Positions 46,319 through 57,089 of a stretch of 64,000 nucleotides of DNA are shown here, in pieces. Position 1 is the stretch's first letter. Every line of letters starts with the position of its first letter. The DNA comes from Thermomucor indicae-seudaticae (lineage: Eukaryota > Mucoromycota > Mucoromycetes > Mucorales > Lichtheimiaceae), in NCBI GenBank assembly GCA_000787465.1, contig JSYX01000087.1:17982-81981 (forward strand), written 5' to 3'. The notes beneath the pieces were generated by a model. That model was given only the letters and a program-made list of their open reading frames with translations. It was not told where the DNA came from and did not search any database. A program made the translations under genes and the position numbers.

Positions 46319-47503
46319 ATGCGCTGGCCGTTTACTGCGACCTCTAATCACTATACCGGTCTGAACCCAATTACTACAAGCACAAGAAGCAGACGAAGAT
46401 CGCGATCATTTTGGTACTCTGTCATCAAATGGACAGTCATTGTCGCCGTTTCGAGCATCCTGATCTTTCTCATGGTATGCCGAGTCGATATGCACCTCCG
46501 TATATACCCTCGAACTTGGGTCTTTCCAAGCAAGGCCGAGATTGTACTGCCTTTGAGCAACGATGGCGCTTGCTTCAAAAGCTTGCCGCTCGATTCCCAA
46601 TATTTTCAAGGCCATCAACCACACGCTTACAACATCATGTTGGACCATCGTGGCCAAGATGATACCTGTTACGGATTCGCATCCATTACTCGACCGCGTC
46701 TTCACCAACCTGTGACAGCGCTTATGGATTCTGTCACCCTTTTCCATACCACCTGGTCTAGCAAAGTGACAGCTTTCTCCGAGACACAGCTCGCCACGCT
46801 ACGCTCTTTTGCTGCCACCCAAGACTTGAGCCGTACCCAACTCATCGTCTGGATAGACCCCAGCGACGAGCGAGAACTCATCAACTCACCCTTTTGGCAG
46901 CTGGCCGCACACTCGGACGACCGGATAACCTATAAAAAGATCGACTGGGGTTTCTTGGCATCAGAGACTCCCCTGGAAAACGCGCCGACCGATTCCTTGT
47001 CTCATTACCTGCATCTCCTCATCCTCAACCGTTACGGTGGCGTTTGGTTCGATCTGAACACGTTCTTTATACGGGACATGACGCCGTTGCTGGAAAGGGA
47101 CTGGATAGCCCAAGGCAACTGTTTCACAAGCGTCGAGGGCAATCCGTTCCAGGGCGCGGGCCTTCTGCATTTCCGACAAAATTCTCCATACATGTGCGAA
47201 CTGATTCAGGCCGCTGCTGCAGCAGAAGAAGACTTGGCGACGCTTTATTATGGAATCTATCGCCGGATTCTGCATAATGGGTTCAAGCCATGGGCCATCT
47301 TGCCCTGGTGCTTTACCGATCCTTCACAATGCAAGAAAGCCAATTCTATACAAAGTCCCTTCTCTCACAGCCAAAGTCAATTCCACCAGGATTGGTTAGA
47401 CGGCATCTTTGCATATCATTGGCATGACAAGTGGCCGACTGAACCCTCAGGGACCATCTTCGATTACTTGTCAGATCAATACAAGAACACGACACGATGG
47501 TGA
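46319..47503 (+). CDS. Type II membrane glycosyltransferase, DXD-sugar family (GT32-like)
   Basis: Single exon, 394 aa. A basic cytoplasmic tail (TSTRSRRRSRSFW) precedes one TM segment (about residues 37-53), giving Golgi type II topology. The catalytic region has the GT32/Gly_transf_sug pattern LSHYLHLLILNRYGGVWFDL, followed by NTFFIRDMTPLLE. Family members usually show a DxD at the position after YGGVW; here it reads D-L-N, so the second Asp is Asn. Cysteines at CFTDPSQC and elsewhere may form luminal disulfides. It probably transfers a hexose in glycan or glycolipid synthesis; donor and acceptor are unknown. Confidence 0.82.
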   Translation: MRWPFTATSNHYTGLNPITTSTRSRRRSRSFWYSVIKWTVIVAVSSILIFLMVCRVDMHLRIYPRTWVFPSKAEIVLPLSNDGACFKSLPLDSQYFQGHQPHAYNIMLDHRGQDDTCYGFASITRPRLHQPVTALMDSVTLFHTTWSSKVTAFSETQLATLRSFAATQDLSRTQLIVWIDPSDERELINSPFWQLAAHSDDRITYKKIDWGFLASETPLENAPTDSLSHYLHLLILNRYGGVWFDLNTFFIRDMTPLLERDWIAQGNCFTSVEGNPFQGAGLLHFRQNSPYMCELIQAAAAAEEDLATLYYGIYRRILHNGFKPWAILPWCFTDPSQCKKANSIQSPFSHSQSQFHQDWLDGIFAYHWHDKWPTEPSGTIFDYLSDQYKNTTRW

Positions 47504-47868
47504 TAACCTTATTCGGCAACATACTACTTATTCTTCTCCGTACGTTCAATAAATAATGTTTATTAGTACCTTGTCATTGTACGGCGGAAAAAGATGCTTC
47601 GCCTCTATTGACTTCGTTTAGCCACCCCTGAAGTTAACTTGCATTCTCACAGACAGCATGCCGCATGCAAGTTCTTTAGCTCTAACTCTATATATATATG
47701 AGGACATCGGCGCACACACTCAGCGGTTAGACATCCAGACGCTTCGTCAAGCGGAAAAAATGAAGTGCACTTTTCTATGAATGAGCAAAATCTTTGGGAT
47801 ATGATGAAAAAAGCAAAGTAGGAAAAGATGGAGCACAGGGAAACAGTCGATCTACACAAGATGAGCGA
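47504..47868. other. Intergenic between convergent genes
   Basis: 3' flanks of the glycosyltransferase (plus) and TPR-MYND gene (minus). An AATAAA-like sequence occurs near 47549. No gene is seen. Confidence 0.4.
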
Positions 47869-49232
47869 TCATTTCTTAGTCTTTTTGCAGTTGAACTTGT
47901 GTGCCACCTTGTAGTCATTCACTTGGCAATCGCGAGAGCAATACCAGATGCTCTTGCATGCACCGCAGCAGAGTAAGGGTTTGCCAGGTTGGTCCTTGAG
48001 ATGCTTTGCACCGCAGTTGGAGCAGTGCTCGGGGCTAGGTGGGAATGCGGAACTGAAGATACCCGCCTGAATTAGCTGTTCAATCTTGTTTTGGTACTGC
48101 TTGGATGGCATTGAGGTGAATATGATCTTGCGAGCCTCTTCCGGAGTCTCGTGTATCTGGATTGCTTGGCGTTTGGTGTCGCTCAAGCCTGTGTTGGTGC
48201 CATACAAGTACTTGAATCGGGTTTCCGATTTCTTGGCCCTCTGGTAGAATTCGCGGGCCTCGTTCTTCTTGCCTTTTTCATGCAAAAGAATCGCCAAAGC
48301 ATATTCAGCATTCACGTAATCAGCTGTATCTGGATGGCCCTTCTCGATATACTGCTTAAAGGCCCGGATTGCGTTTTCGCGTTCCTTGAGGTTCATGTAA
48401 ACGGATCCCAGAACGCTGTAGGCTACCGTAAACTTGGGATCCTTCTGAAGACAGCGCTCAAGATCTTTGATGCCCACTCTAGAGGAAAGTATCAATTACT
48501 ACTAGGACGCGCAAAAGAAGAATTGGCTGTGTCGCCGTGAGTGAGCGCACCTGAGTTTGCCGAGTGAAAAGTAGCATGAGCCGCGGAGGAAAAATACGCG
48601 AGCAGGCAAGTCGTCATACGTGTTAATAGCCAGTGTAAGTGTTGTCAAGCTAAAGACAAACAGGTTTGATCGCTTCTTCTTGCACCTGCTGACGAGCTCA
48701 CTGCTTACCAGTGGTGATACTGCTTGCCGACAAGCAGGATCCATGCTGAGAACAACAAGCTTTCCTTGATGAAGAAGCCTTCGCGCTGTTCTTCTGGAAT
48801 ATGCTTCAACAGGACTTTTTCGTATTGTTGACCCAAAATAAGTACGCGTTCTGACATGGGTGCTGCCTTGTCATCCAGTAACCAGGCATTCACCAGAGTC
48901 TCTGCGGCTGTCTTGACGTCTTCTTCATGCTTTGCCAGTACTTCGTCATCCAGAGTGCGAGGAATGGTCATGCACAGATCGTATCCCTTTCGAAACATTT
49001 GCTTGGCTTCTCTATACCGCTTCACATCGGGATCGCTGGTTTCATTACCCTTGCCTCGCGCTTCCAAAAGGTCATATGCGATGATGCGTTGGCTTCCTTC
49101 CAGGAAACGATCCTTGTATTCAGTCTCTTCCTTTCCGTTCTGTGCCACCTTTTCTGAAGCAACGGCCTTTTCAGAAATAACGTCCTGAGAAGGAGAAGCA
49201 GCAGCAACAGCAGTCTCGTTCGACACCGTCAT
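47869..49232 (-). CDS. TPR and MYND zinc-finger protein
   Basis: Exons 49232-48709, 48649-48551 and 48478-47869 give 410 aa. The N-terminus is acidic and disordered, then comes a helical region. TPR-like helices include PARVFFLRGSCYFSLGKLR, DLERCLQKDPKFTVAYSVLG and AIRAFKQYIEKGHPDTADYV. The C-terminal MYND finger reads CSNCGAKH, then CCGACKSIWYCSRDCQ and HKFNC, keeping all metal ligands. It is probably an adaptor binding proline-containing partners, with unknown function. An upstream pyrimidine-rich stretch leads to the divergent BST1 gene. Confidence 0.85.
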
Positions 49233-49630
49233 GTTCTTAGCAGGGAGAAAGGAAAGACTGAGAGAAACAAGAAGTTTGGGTTCCTGGAGTGGTCCCCATG
49301 GCGGGAAATGACCTCGACCAATTTACTCCAATCAGACGCCGCCGTGGCATGTTTCGGCGATTTCGGGAAGTAGTTGCCATGGATATGAAAAAAACGTATC
49401 TTACACTTCGGAAGAAGCAACCGGCTCAACCAGCCAATAGGTGATTTCATTTTTGAAAAATACGCACTTTTTATGAAATAAGGCTTTTTCTCTTTTTCTT
49501 TGAAAGACTCTCTTTGTTCCATTTGCACGCCACTTTAAGGGTATTCCCGGTGGCTGCGACGCGACGGAAATAGCGTGGTGTTAATAGTCATACACGCCGC
49601 TTCGCACCACCCAAAACACACTAGACCGAT
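49233..49630. promoter_or_regulatory. Divergent promoter region between TPR-MYND and BST1
   Basis: About 400 bp separate the two start codons on opposite strands. No TATA box or clear motif; poly-A/T runs near 49450-49505. Confidence 0.4.
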
Positions 49631-52600
49631 ATGAATCCTCCCTCGTCGCCGCCGCCGCCGTCGTCATCGCTCTCTGACATTCCCGACGATGAACAAGCAT
49701 CAACACCAGCGACGAAGCAAGAAAAACAGACGGGAGCGAGTCCGCCTTTAGCACCACAATTACACATTGATCATTCACCTCTCTCGAAGCCAGTTTTCAG
49801 TCGATCTTCATCACCTTCAACTTCACCGTCTCCGCCCTCGTCGCCGTCCACGCAACCTCGCAGCGCGCATCCTTCAATACCTTGTTCATATAGACTCACT
49901 CGTACCAGTCGAATATTTATATTGTCATCGATTTTATTATCATTTATTACGCTCGTCGCCATTCTAGACTCGTTTACACATCATCAAAGAGACACCAATG
50001 GCTGTCAGGAGAGTTATATGAGACCAGTATACATAAAGCAAACTGGTTTCGATAGCGAAATGACTCGGTTCGCCGGGAAATACGCGCTTTACCTTTATCG
50101 AGAGAAGGACGTAGATCTATCTGATCAGGTACCGTTTTTCTGTGTTTCAATTCCAAAGCTTGGCTTGGTTGGGGTCATCTAAACCATGGCGTCAAAGCCC
50201 ACAGGGGTTCCGGTCTTGTTTATCCCTGGACACGCTGGAAGTTACAAACAGATTCGAGCAATCGCAGCAGAAACGTCCTTTTACTATTATCAGCATTACG
50301 CCCGACGAACCGATCTTCGCGACCAAGGAGTACGAGGATTAGACTTTTTTACAGGTAACATGACACTTGTGTCTCTCCCGGCCCTCGCGCGCGTTAACGC
50401 ATCTGTCTGTCCCATAGTTGATTTTCACGAAGAATTTTCAGCGTTACACGGGCAATCACTTCTCGAGCAGGCCGAATATCTGAATGATGCCATCGATTAC
50501 ATATTAAAGCTGTATCCCTTGTCACGACGATCTGAGTCGCAAACAAATGCGAAATTGCCTGACCCGACTTCCGTCATTATCATTGGCCATTCCATGGGTG
50601 GTGTGGTGGCACGCACCATGTTCATGCTCAGCAATTATCAACCTGGTACTATCAATACGATCATCACGCTCTCCACGCCTCACATACTTCCGCCAGCGCC
50701 GTTCGATTGGAAAATCTCAAAGATTTATGACGATTTGCACCATTTTTGGAAAAATGGATATGGTCACTCGGCCCTGAGCGATACCACTTCTCAGCGGACT
50801 CGCACTTCGCTTCAGGATGTGATATTGATTTCTATCGCGGGAGGGACCTTGGATAATACTGTTTGCTCAGATACGACAAACGTTGGTGCCTTTGTGCCGT
50901 CTACACATGGATTCACGGTCTTCACAACCGCGGTTCCACATGTATGGACGGGCTCCGATCATCTCTCTATCTATTCGTGCAAGCAGCTTGTGCGAGTCTT
51001 GGCAAAAAGTATGCTGGATATCGTGGACGTACGTCGGCCGTCCCAGACCAAACCAGTGGAGGCCCGAATGCAGGTGATGCGTAATGCTTTCCTCAGCGGT
51101 TTGGAAAACAGTATCAGAGATGGATTAAACTTGCAAACGGGTAATACAATATCCATGAAAAGAAAAATGCATCGAAACGTTTGGTCTGAACAAGAGTAAT
51201 CATAGACGCACCTGTTTCGGTCGATTTGTCAGATAAGGAGCATCAAATGATAGAAACTGGGAAACGGCTGGTGGTGAATAAGGAGCAGAGGAGAGCCAAG
51301 ATTTCATTAATGCCAAAAGATCCTGGCAGCAATGCCTTTGCTCTTCTTACGGACCAGTCCCTGGGTAACAGCTCAAGATTTGAATTGATGTTGTGTAACC
51401 GGGATAAACGGGCGGATTCGCGGCTCGATTGTCTGCCAGCCAGTCAGATTGCTGTCCTGGTTCCCGCATCAACAGTGTATGATACACAGCCGTTTTCTGG
51501 CCGTACGTTCAGCTTTGTTAGTCTTACATATGATGAGATGAACGAGTTCAAGTGGTTTGCTGTCCTGGACCGTGGAGGCTCGGATGGTTTTCTTGTTGCA
51601 GAATCATTTAGTACCGAAGCGAACACGCATCGCATCGATAAATCCATGCTAGGTAAGGTATACCCGTCCGTTGCCGAATGGCATAATCATTGATACTGAC
51701 TACAAATGTTATGTCCAGGCATTGCATTGCACGGTGTCAAGGAAGATTTACCAGCATCTTTGTTTATGACTGTGCATATACCTGCTATTGAAAATCCTAT
51801 GCTGGCTTACCATCTCAAAGTTTCAAGACCTTCCTGTCAGGCCAGTGATAACCTTTTTGCCCCTTTTCTTCGTCAATCGATCACGACTATGCATGAATCA
51901 AAGTTCTTTGTTAATGTCGCGGGAAATGAAGACGAGACAGACATATCATTCCACGGCCGTACAGCGTTCTCATCAATGCTTATCAGTGCCGGCGACGTAG
52001 ATCATAAGGGTCTCACCCTGCAGATATGGATGGATCCGACGTGCCCAGGTTCCATTGGGATCGATTTATCCGTTGACTGGTACGGGAGTCTGGGACGCAT
52101 AGGGTTCCGTAATGGTATAATGCTGGCAACGTTTTCATTCATCATCGTTGTCTTGGTCATGTTTGGACAGATTTTTTGCTACAACAGAACAGGTAAGGTT
52201 TGATTTGTTTTGGTGTCACAGGAGATCTTTTGCACGTGAAAATGCTTATTTGCCACTTTAGGGATATTTCCGCACTTTGGGCAAGGACTCAGCTTCTGCA
52301 TGAAACGCACCATGCCCGCTGTTATGTTGCTGGTGGCAGTGTGTAGCATATATCAGTGCATGTCATCGTCATCGACATTTGACAACAGAATATGGGAACT
52401 GGATATGTCGTTTGCGTTGCAAGACATACTGGCAGGAAATTCGGACCCTTTCTTCTGGTGGCTTCCCCTAGCTGGGTTGGTGATGAGTATGGGGACAGTA
52501 TGCTTCCTGTGGATTGTTGTACGGTTCGTCCTCCAGTTGTGCGCATCAGTGGTATCGTTTATTGCTGCTCAACAGGTCATCTCTCGGCGCAATTGTCGCC

Positions 52601-53332
52601 GTACGAGTGAAACCCGGGGTCAGCGGTTTCAGAGGCGAGCTATTACAACGCTAGTACTTTTCGTAATGGTGGCGACGTGTATACCCTATCAATTCGTGTT
52701 TGTTGTTGCCTTCCTCGTTCATACCATTACCTGCGTTCGATCGCTTATCCGCACCTGGACAGTGGTAAGATAACCTGGATCGTCCCTATAGTCGTTATTC
52801 TAAATAGCGGTTATGGTTAGCCAAAGCACGACCAGAAGCGGATGAACCGATACCATTACATGCAAACACTTCTTATACTACTTATCACTCTTCTACCTTT
52901 TAACTTGCCGATTCTGGTCGTGTGGGTCAGGAATCTCGCGGTACACTGGTTTGTACCGTTTTCCTCGGATCACGACGTTTTTGCCATTGCCCCTTTTATG
53001 ATATACGTCGAGTATCTAACGGGGAACCGCAAGATGCTTCCAAGGACATGTGGGTCAGTATATGGCTGCCTCGGGGCTTTTTATTATACGACTAAAAAGC
53101 TAATAAGGATGATTGTAGGCTTTGGAGCTGGGGTACATATGGTTTGATGTATTGTGTGGTCGTATATGCCTTCCTGTACGGCATCAAGTACACTCATTCT
53201 CTTTATTTTCTATCTAATTATCTTATTGCCTGGTTTCTCTTTCTCCACGCCTGTGAGTCGCATTACGGACGTATGGCATATCGGTATGTGGCTGATCATA
53301 TGTCCCCTTTCCGCAGCAAAAAGCATTCTTGA
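49631..53332 (+). CDS. BST1: GPI inositol-deacylase (BST1/PGAP1)
   Basis: Eight exons: 49631-50128, 50198-50354, 50418-51140, 51206-51652, 51719-52192, 52262-52764, 52821-53053 and 53119-53332, all in phase, give 1082 aa. A long Pro/Ser-rich cytosolic N-terminus precedes the first TM (FILSSILLSFITLVAIL). The lipase domain shows PVLFIPGHAGSYKQIR and the nucleophile motif IIGHSMGG (Ser near residue 275). Several TM helices form the C-terminal third, and the protein ends in a basic tail (FRSKKHS). In the ER it removes the acyl chain from the GPI inositol, a step in exit and quality control of GPI proteins. The exon 7/8 junction was set by phase. Confidence 0.93.
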
Positions 53333-53826
53333 CGAGAGTTATTGTTTATTGTACTATTTTTCATTGCACACATCTGTATGTAGAATTACCCAAACAAACA
53401 TCCGATGCTTCTTCCATACTCAGGAGACTTTTATTCATTGCCTGATTCAGCATATCGGGGATTCAGACCAGAGAGTCCGTGCGTAGCTGTGAATCATAAC
53501 CGCAGCAATGCCACATTAATTAGCCCCATTCCAGCATACAATGACCGAGACTGAAACCTCGTTTCTCGGTCAAGACATTCAGATAAACACACAATTTGTT
53601 ATAAATCGGTCCAGGAAAAAAAAGGGCTGTAGTCAGTTTTCGAAAAAAGAGGGAATCCACATAAAAGCAACGGCCATTGCGTGTGTTTCAAATCTTTGCC
53701 TTTCACTTTCTTTCCGTCTTCCCTTCCTTTTTCCAGGCTCTCTTTTTCTCACTCTCAATCGCTTCTCTTGTTTATTTTCTATGACGCTCTCATTGGACGC
53801 TTGTTCTAGGCTGGCATTGGATTCAA
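53333..53826. other. Intergenic, promoter of the three-RRM gene
   Basis: An open plus-strand frame runs through 53541-53873 but is mostly low-complexity Ser/Leu/Phe before the MFQEQGGKTTLW start. A pyrimidine-rich leader (CTTTCTTTCCGTCTTCCC, about 53705-53725) lies upstream of the ATG. Confidence 0.4.
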
Positions 53827-55348
53827 TGTTTCAAGAACAAGGCGGGAAGACAACTTTATGGCAAGTTGCATAAAGGGAAAGAAGTGCTTGACGGAATAAT
53901 AATTTTATGTTTCGCAGGATGGGCGATCTTGAACCGTGGATGGACGAACAGTTCATTCAGCAATTATGGTACAGACTTGGGTATCGGGTCGTTGCCAAAG
54001 TCATTCGGGACAGAGTGACATCGTAAGTTTTCTTCTTCCTGTTCCGTCGGGATTCCGCTCACCTCCGTCTTTTTCAGCACCAGTGCTGGTTATGCGTTTG
54101 TTGATTTCGGATCAGTGGCGAAGGCACAGGCAGCGCTCGAGTCCTTCAATGGTCTGGCGATTCCGAGTATGCACAAGACCTTGAAACTCAACTGGGCGTC
54201 AGGTGGTGGCCTAATTGACCGACGGTAAGTCAGTCAGCTCATGGACGTGTAATCCGATCTTCATCTGACCTTGTCGCAGTGAGGATAGGCAGCCGGAATA
54301 CTCGATATTCGTTGGTGACCTTAGCCCAGACTGCACGGAATCAATGCTATGGGTATGTTTGATATTTCTCGCGTCATTACTGCGAACCCCCTCCCGCTAA
54401 GGATATCCTTTATTTCAGACCAAATTTGCACGCCGCTATGCTTCATGCAAGTCGGTTAAAATTATGACGGATTCAGACACAGGAATGTCTCGTGGTTACG
54501 GTTTTGTGCGCTTCACAAGTCCGGAAGACCAGAAACGTGCGTTATTCGAAATGAAAGACGTTATGGTCTGTGGTCGAGCTCTGCGTGTTTCGGTCGCCAC
54601 GCCAAAGCCTCCGAATAACCACCAACGAGGACAGCGCAGACGAAGTACGTCTCCCGCCACAACCTCTCCTAAAATGCAGCAGGATGATCCCAACAATACA
54701 ACGGTTTTCGTTGGCGGCCTCTCTGCCCCGATAACTGAAGAAGACCTAAGACAATATTTTAGCCCATTCGGCGATATCGTGTACACCAAAATTCCGCCTG
54801 GAAAAGGATGCGGCTTTGTGCAATTTGTGTCGAGACAATCAGCAGAGACGGCAATAAAGGAGATGAATGGATATCAGATTGGTCGCTCTCGTATTCGATT
54901 GTCATGGGGTCGTTCCCAAAATGACAGATCGGCGGCAGCGGCGGCAGCCATGGCAGCAGCAGCAACGGCCGCAGCGGCGATGGCTTCGTCGTCCTCGTCT
55001 CGCTCGCTGTCGTCGTCAACAGCCTCTTCGAATGCGGTAGTGTCATCCGTGGCGACTACTGAAACACCTCGCGCTTTGGCAGATGTTCCTGATATTACGA
55101 CCTATCCTTCTATACGTGATCAGTTCCAGGAATCATCCTACGTTAACAAGTCACTCTTGGCACAGTCCTTATTTAGCAATGACTGGATTTTCCGTGCAAG
55201 TAACGACAGCCTTCTCGGTAAAAGAAACTGGACGGACTTCTCTTACTTCTCTGGAAATAAGGACAACGGCGGTAAAGCAACTTCAAGCCAGCCCTCTTCT
55301 TCTACTTCGATATGGAATTTCAGCCATATCTACGCGCAGCAATGCTAG
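53827..55348 (+). CDS. Three-RRM RNA-binding protein (NAM8/CSX1/TRNAU1AP-like)
   Basis: Exons 53827-53861, 53918-54022, 54078-54224, 54280-54352 and 54419-55348 give 429 aa. RRM1 starts TTLWMGDLEPWMDEQFI, a hallmark of the NAM8/NGR1/TRNAU1AP group. RRM2 has YSIFVGDLSPDCTE and SRGYGFVRF, and RRM3 has TVFVGGLSAPITEEDL with GCGFVQF. An Ala-rich run and a Ser-rich tail follow. Yeast NAM8 is a U1 snRNP component that stabilises weak 5' splice sites; CSX1 and NGR1 affect mRNA stability, so the exact role is open. Intron 1 splits the RNP2 motif and needs a GC donor (ATG/GCAAGT at 53862). Confidence 0.88.
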
Positions 55349-55815
55349 CCGTGCTTACCTTGCTCTCTGTTAATTGGTTTTTTGCATATCGACTTTTGTT
55401 GTGGTCTTCATTATTATCATCATCGGCTTGCCTTTGTCTGCTTCCCCCTTTCCACGTATCTTATTCTGTATGGTTTTTTGAACAGAAGTTTCCCCGCACC
55501 CATCCATCATTATTGTTACATACTCTGCATATGCCTTCCTTTGCACATAAACATTAACAACCCTCCATATTCAACGGATCCTTTTCATAATGCAATTACC
55601 TTTTGATTGCGTAACATTTGGGATCGCCTTCTTTGTCCGTAACCTCAGTTACTTATGGTAGTAGTATACATAAGGGAGAGTCAATGGGGGGAGCCTTTTA
55701 TTAGAGAACGTCGATCTGGAATTGTAAAAGTTGACTAAAGAACCTTCCAGAAGTCAACAACGGCATAAGGCATCTTTTTCATTTAATTTCACGGCGTAAT
55801 AATTTCCAAACTAGG
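55349..55815. other. 3' flank and intergenic DNA
   Basis: T-rich 3' flank of the RRM gene. No gene is recognised. Confidence 0.4.
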
Positions 55816-56414
55816 GTGCAGCATGCTATGGTCATCTTATGATTGTGACTAATAGAAAAGGCTCTAAATATTTCCATTTACGTGATCTGCTCGCGTTCGA
55901 AGAGCCTCTTTATGTTTCCAAAGTCCAGCATTATACATTAACGTCAATGAAAGTATATCAATCTTTAAGGAAAAGTTACCTCTGATTCATCAAACATGTG
56001 GTTTGCCTTTCTATCGTGCTCTTCCCGCCAAATCAGGGAAGCGAAAATGGATGACGCTTGTGCCGCAAACGTTAAATACAGCATTACAGGAGCCGCTAGC
56101 CGCTATTGTCCGCAGTGCAGGGCGCATCTTATATCTTTTTCCTTTTCCTACGAAGGAAGGATCAAGTCCATTCCGCGTAACTTTAATGACGTTGAAAGAT
56201 AGACACATGTTGATTACTGTTTATGGGACTGACCAACAATGTATCCGTAGTAGCTACACATAGATCACCAAAGACACCAAATTTGTATGAACATGTCGAT
56301 GGATACAGTACTCTTGGGATCCGACTCAGTGGTACAGGTAAAATTGACATATCGATCCAGATCATCATCGGAAAAGCCTGTGTTACGTTGACAGCGCATT
56401 CCATGGAAACGTAG
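55816..56414 (+). pseudogene. Coding remnant in three successive frames, family unknown
   Basis: Three consecutive plus-strand segments look strongly like one protein, with a frame change between each: YFHLRDLLAFEEPLYVSKVQ up to a TGA near 55982; then LPFYRALPAKSGKRKWMTLV with EPLAAIVRSAGRILYLFP and TLMTLKDRHMLITVYG up to about 56225; then VVATHRSPKTPNLYEHVDGY with TLGIRLSGTGKIDISIQI ending at 56414. No good splice sites bridge the changes. It is probably a frameshifted pseudogene; less likely an intron-containing gene I mis-parsed. Confidence 0.45.
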
Positions 56415-56909
56415 TTCATTCAAATAGACAGTTGAAAGTAACATTATGAAGTATGCAATATATGTACAATGTAATAATGGTGCAAGCAGACAAAGAACGA
56501 CATAGTATAGATATTATGAGAAGATGATGTGTATGATATAGAAAAAGCAGCATGACATGCTAAAGTCGCTAGGTGCAGGATATGGTAAAAAGATGTGATT
56601 GTATGCTACTGACAAGGGCTTGCACACGCCGTAAAACTTGTTGGAATTCTTCCATCTCTCCTATCCGTTCAGTCATCGCAGTCAGAAAGGCATGATCTAA
56701 AGGAAAGACATGAGCTCCATTGCATAGTAAATAGATCATGCTGTAATTGGTATGACCGCAATATCGATGGAAGTAACCCTAAGAGTCCCGTTTCACGTCT
56801 GGCATCTTGGTCGCCGTAGTCATGAGTGTACGCTGAAGTTTAGGACCGTTTTCATCTCAGTTGTGGTGTGGTGCGTGTGTCGTTTCTGGATGGACGTACA
56901 CGCAGCGCT
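56415..56909. other. Intergenic; isolated exon-like block on the minus strand
   Basis: On the minus strand, after a TTTAG acceptor-like site near 56700, a block reads DHAFLTAMTERIGEMEEFQQ and ends in a stop near 56573. It is amphipathic and exon-like. It may be the last exon of the signal-peptide ORF at 57089, but phases do not match in the joins I tried. Confidence 0.3.
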
Positions 56910-57089
56910 TCACTCGGTAGTTGTATTCAGCCAAGGCTGCGGCTTCCTCCTAAAAGAGATTTGCCGGGAACTTCGGGGATTTTCGACATTACTCATTGCA
57001 AGTGCTTCAGATGGTCGCGATCGCGTGGCGTAATGGGGCATCAGTAGTAAAGCCAACGCGCAGAGAGATAGTATAAAATATTTCTGCAT
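56910..57089 (-). CDS. Possible small secreted protein, 59 aa
   Basis: ATG at 57089 opens MQKYFILSLCALALLLMPHY, a convincing signal peptide, followed by a basic, Ser/Arg/Pro-rich tail and a TGA. The gene may continue through introns to the exon-like block near 56700. No family match. Confidence 0.35.
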   Translation of the reverse strand: MQKYFILSLCALALLLMPHYATRSRPSEALAMSNVENPRSSRQISFRRKPQPWLNTTTE

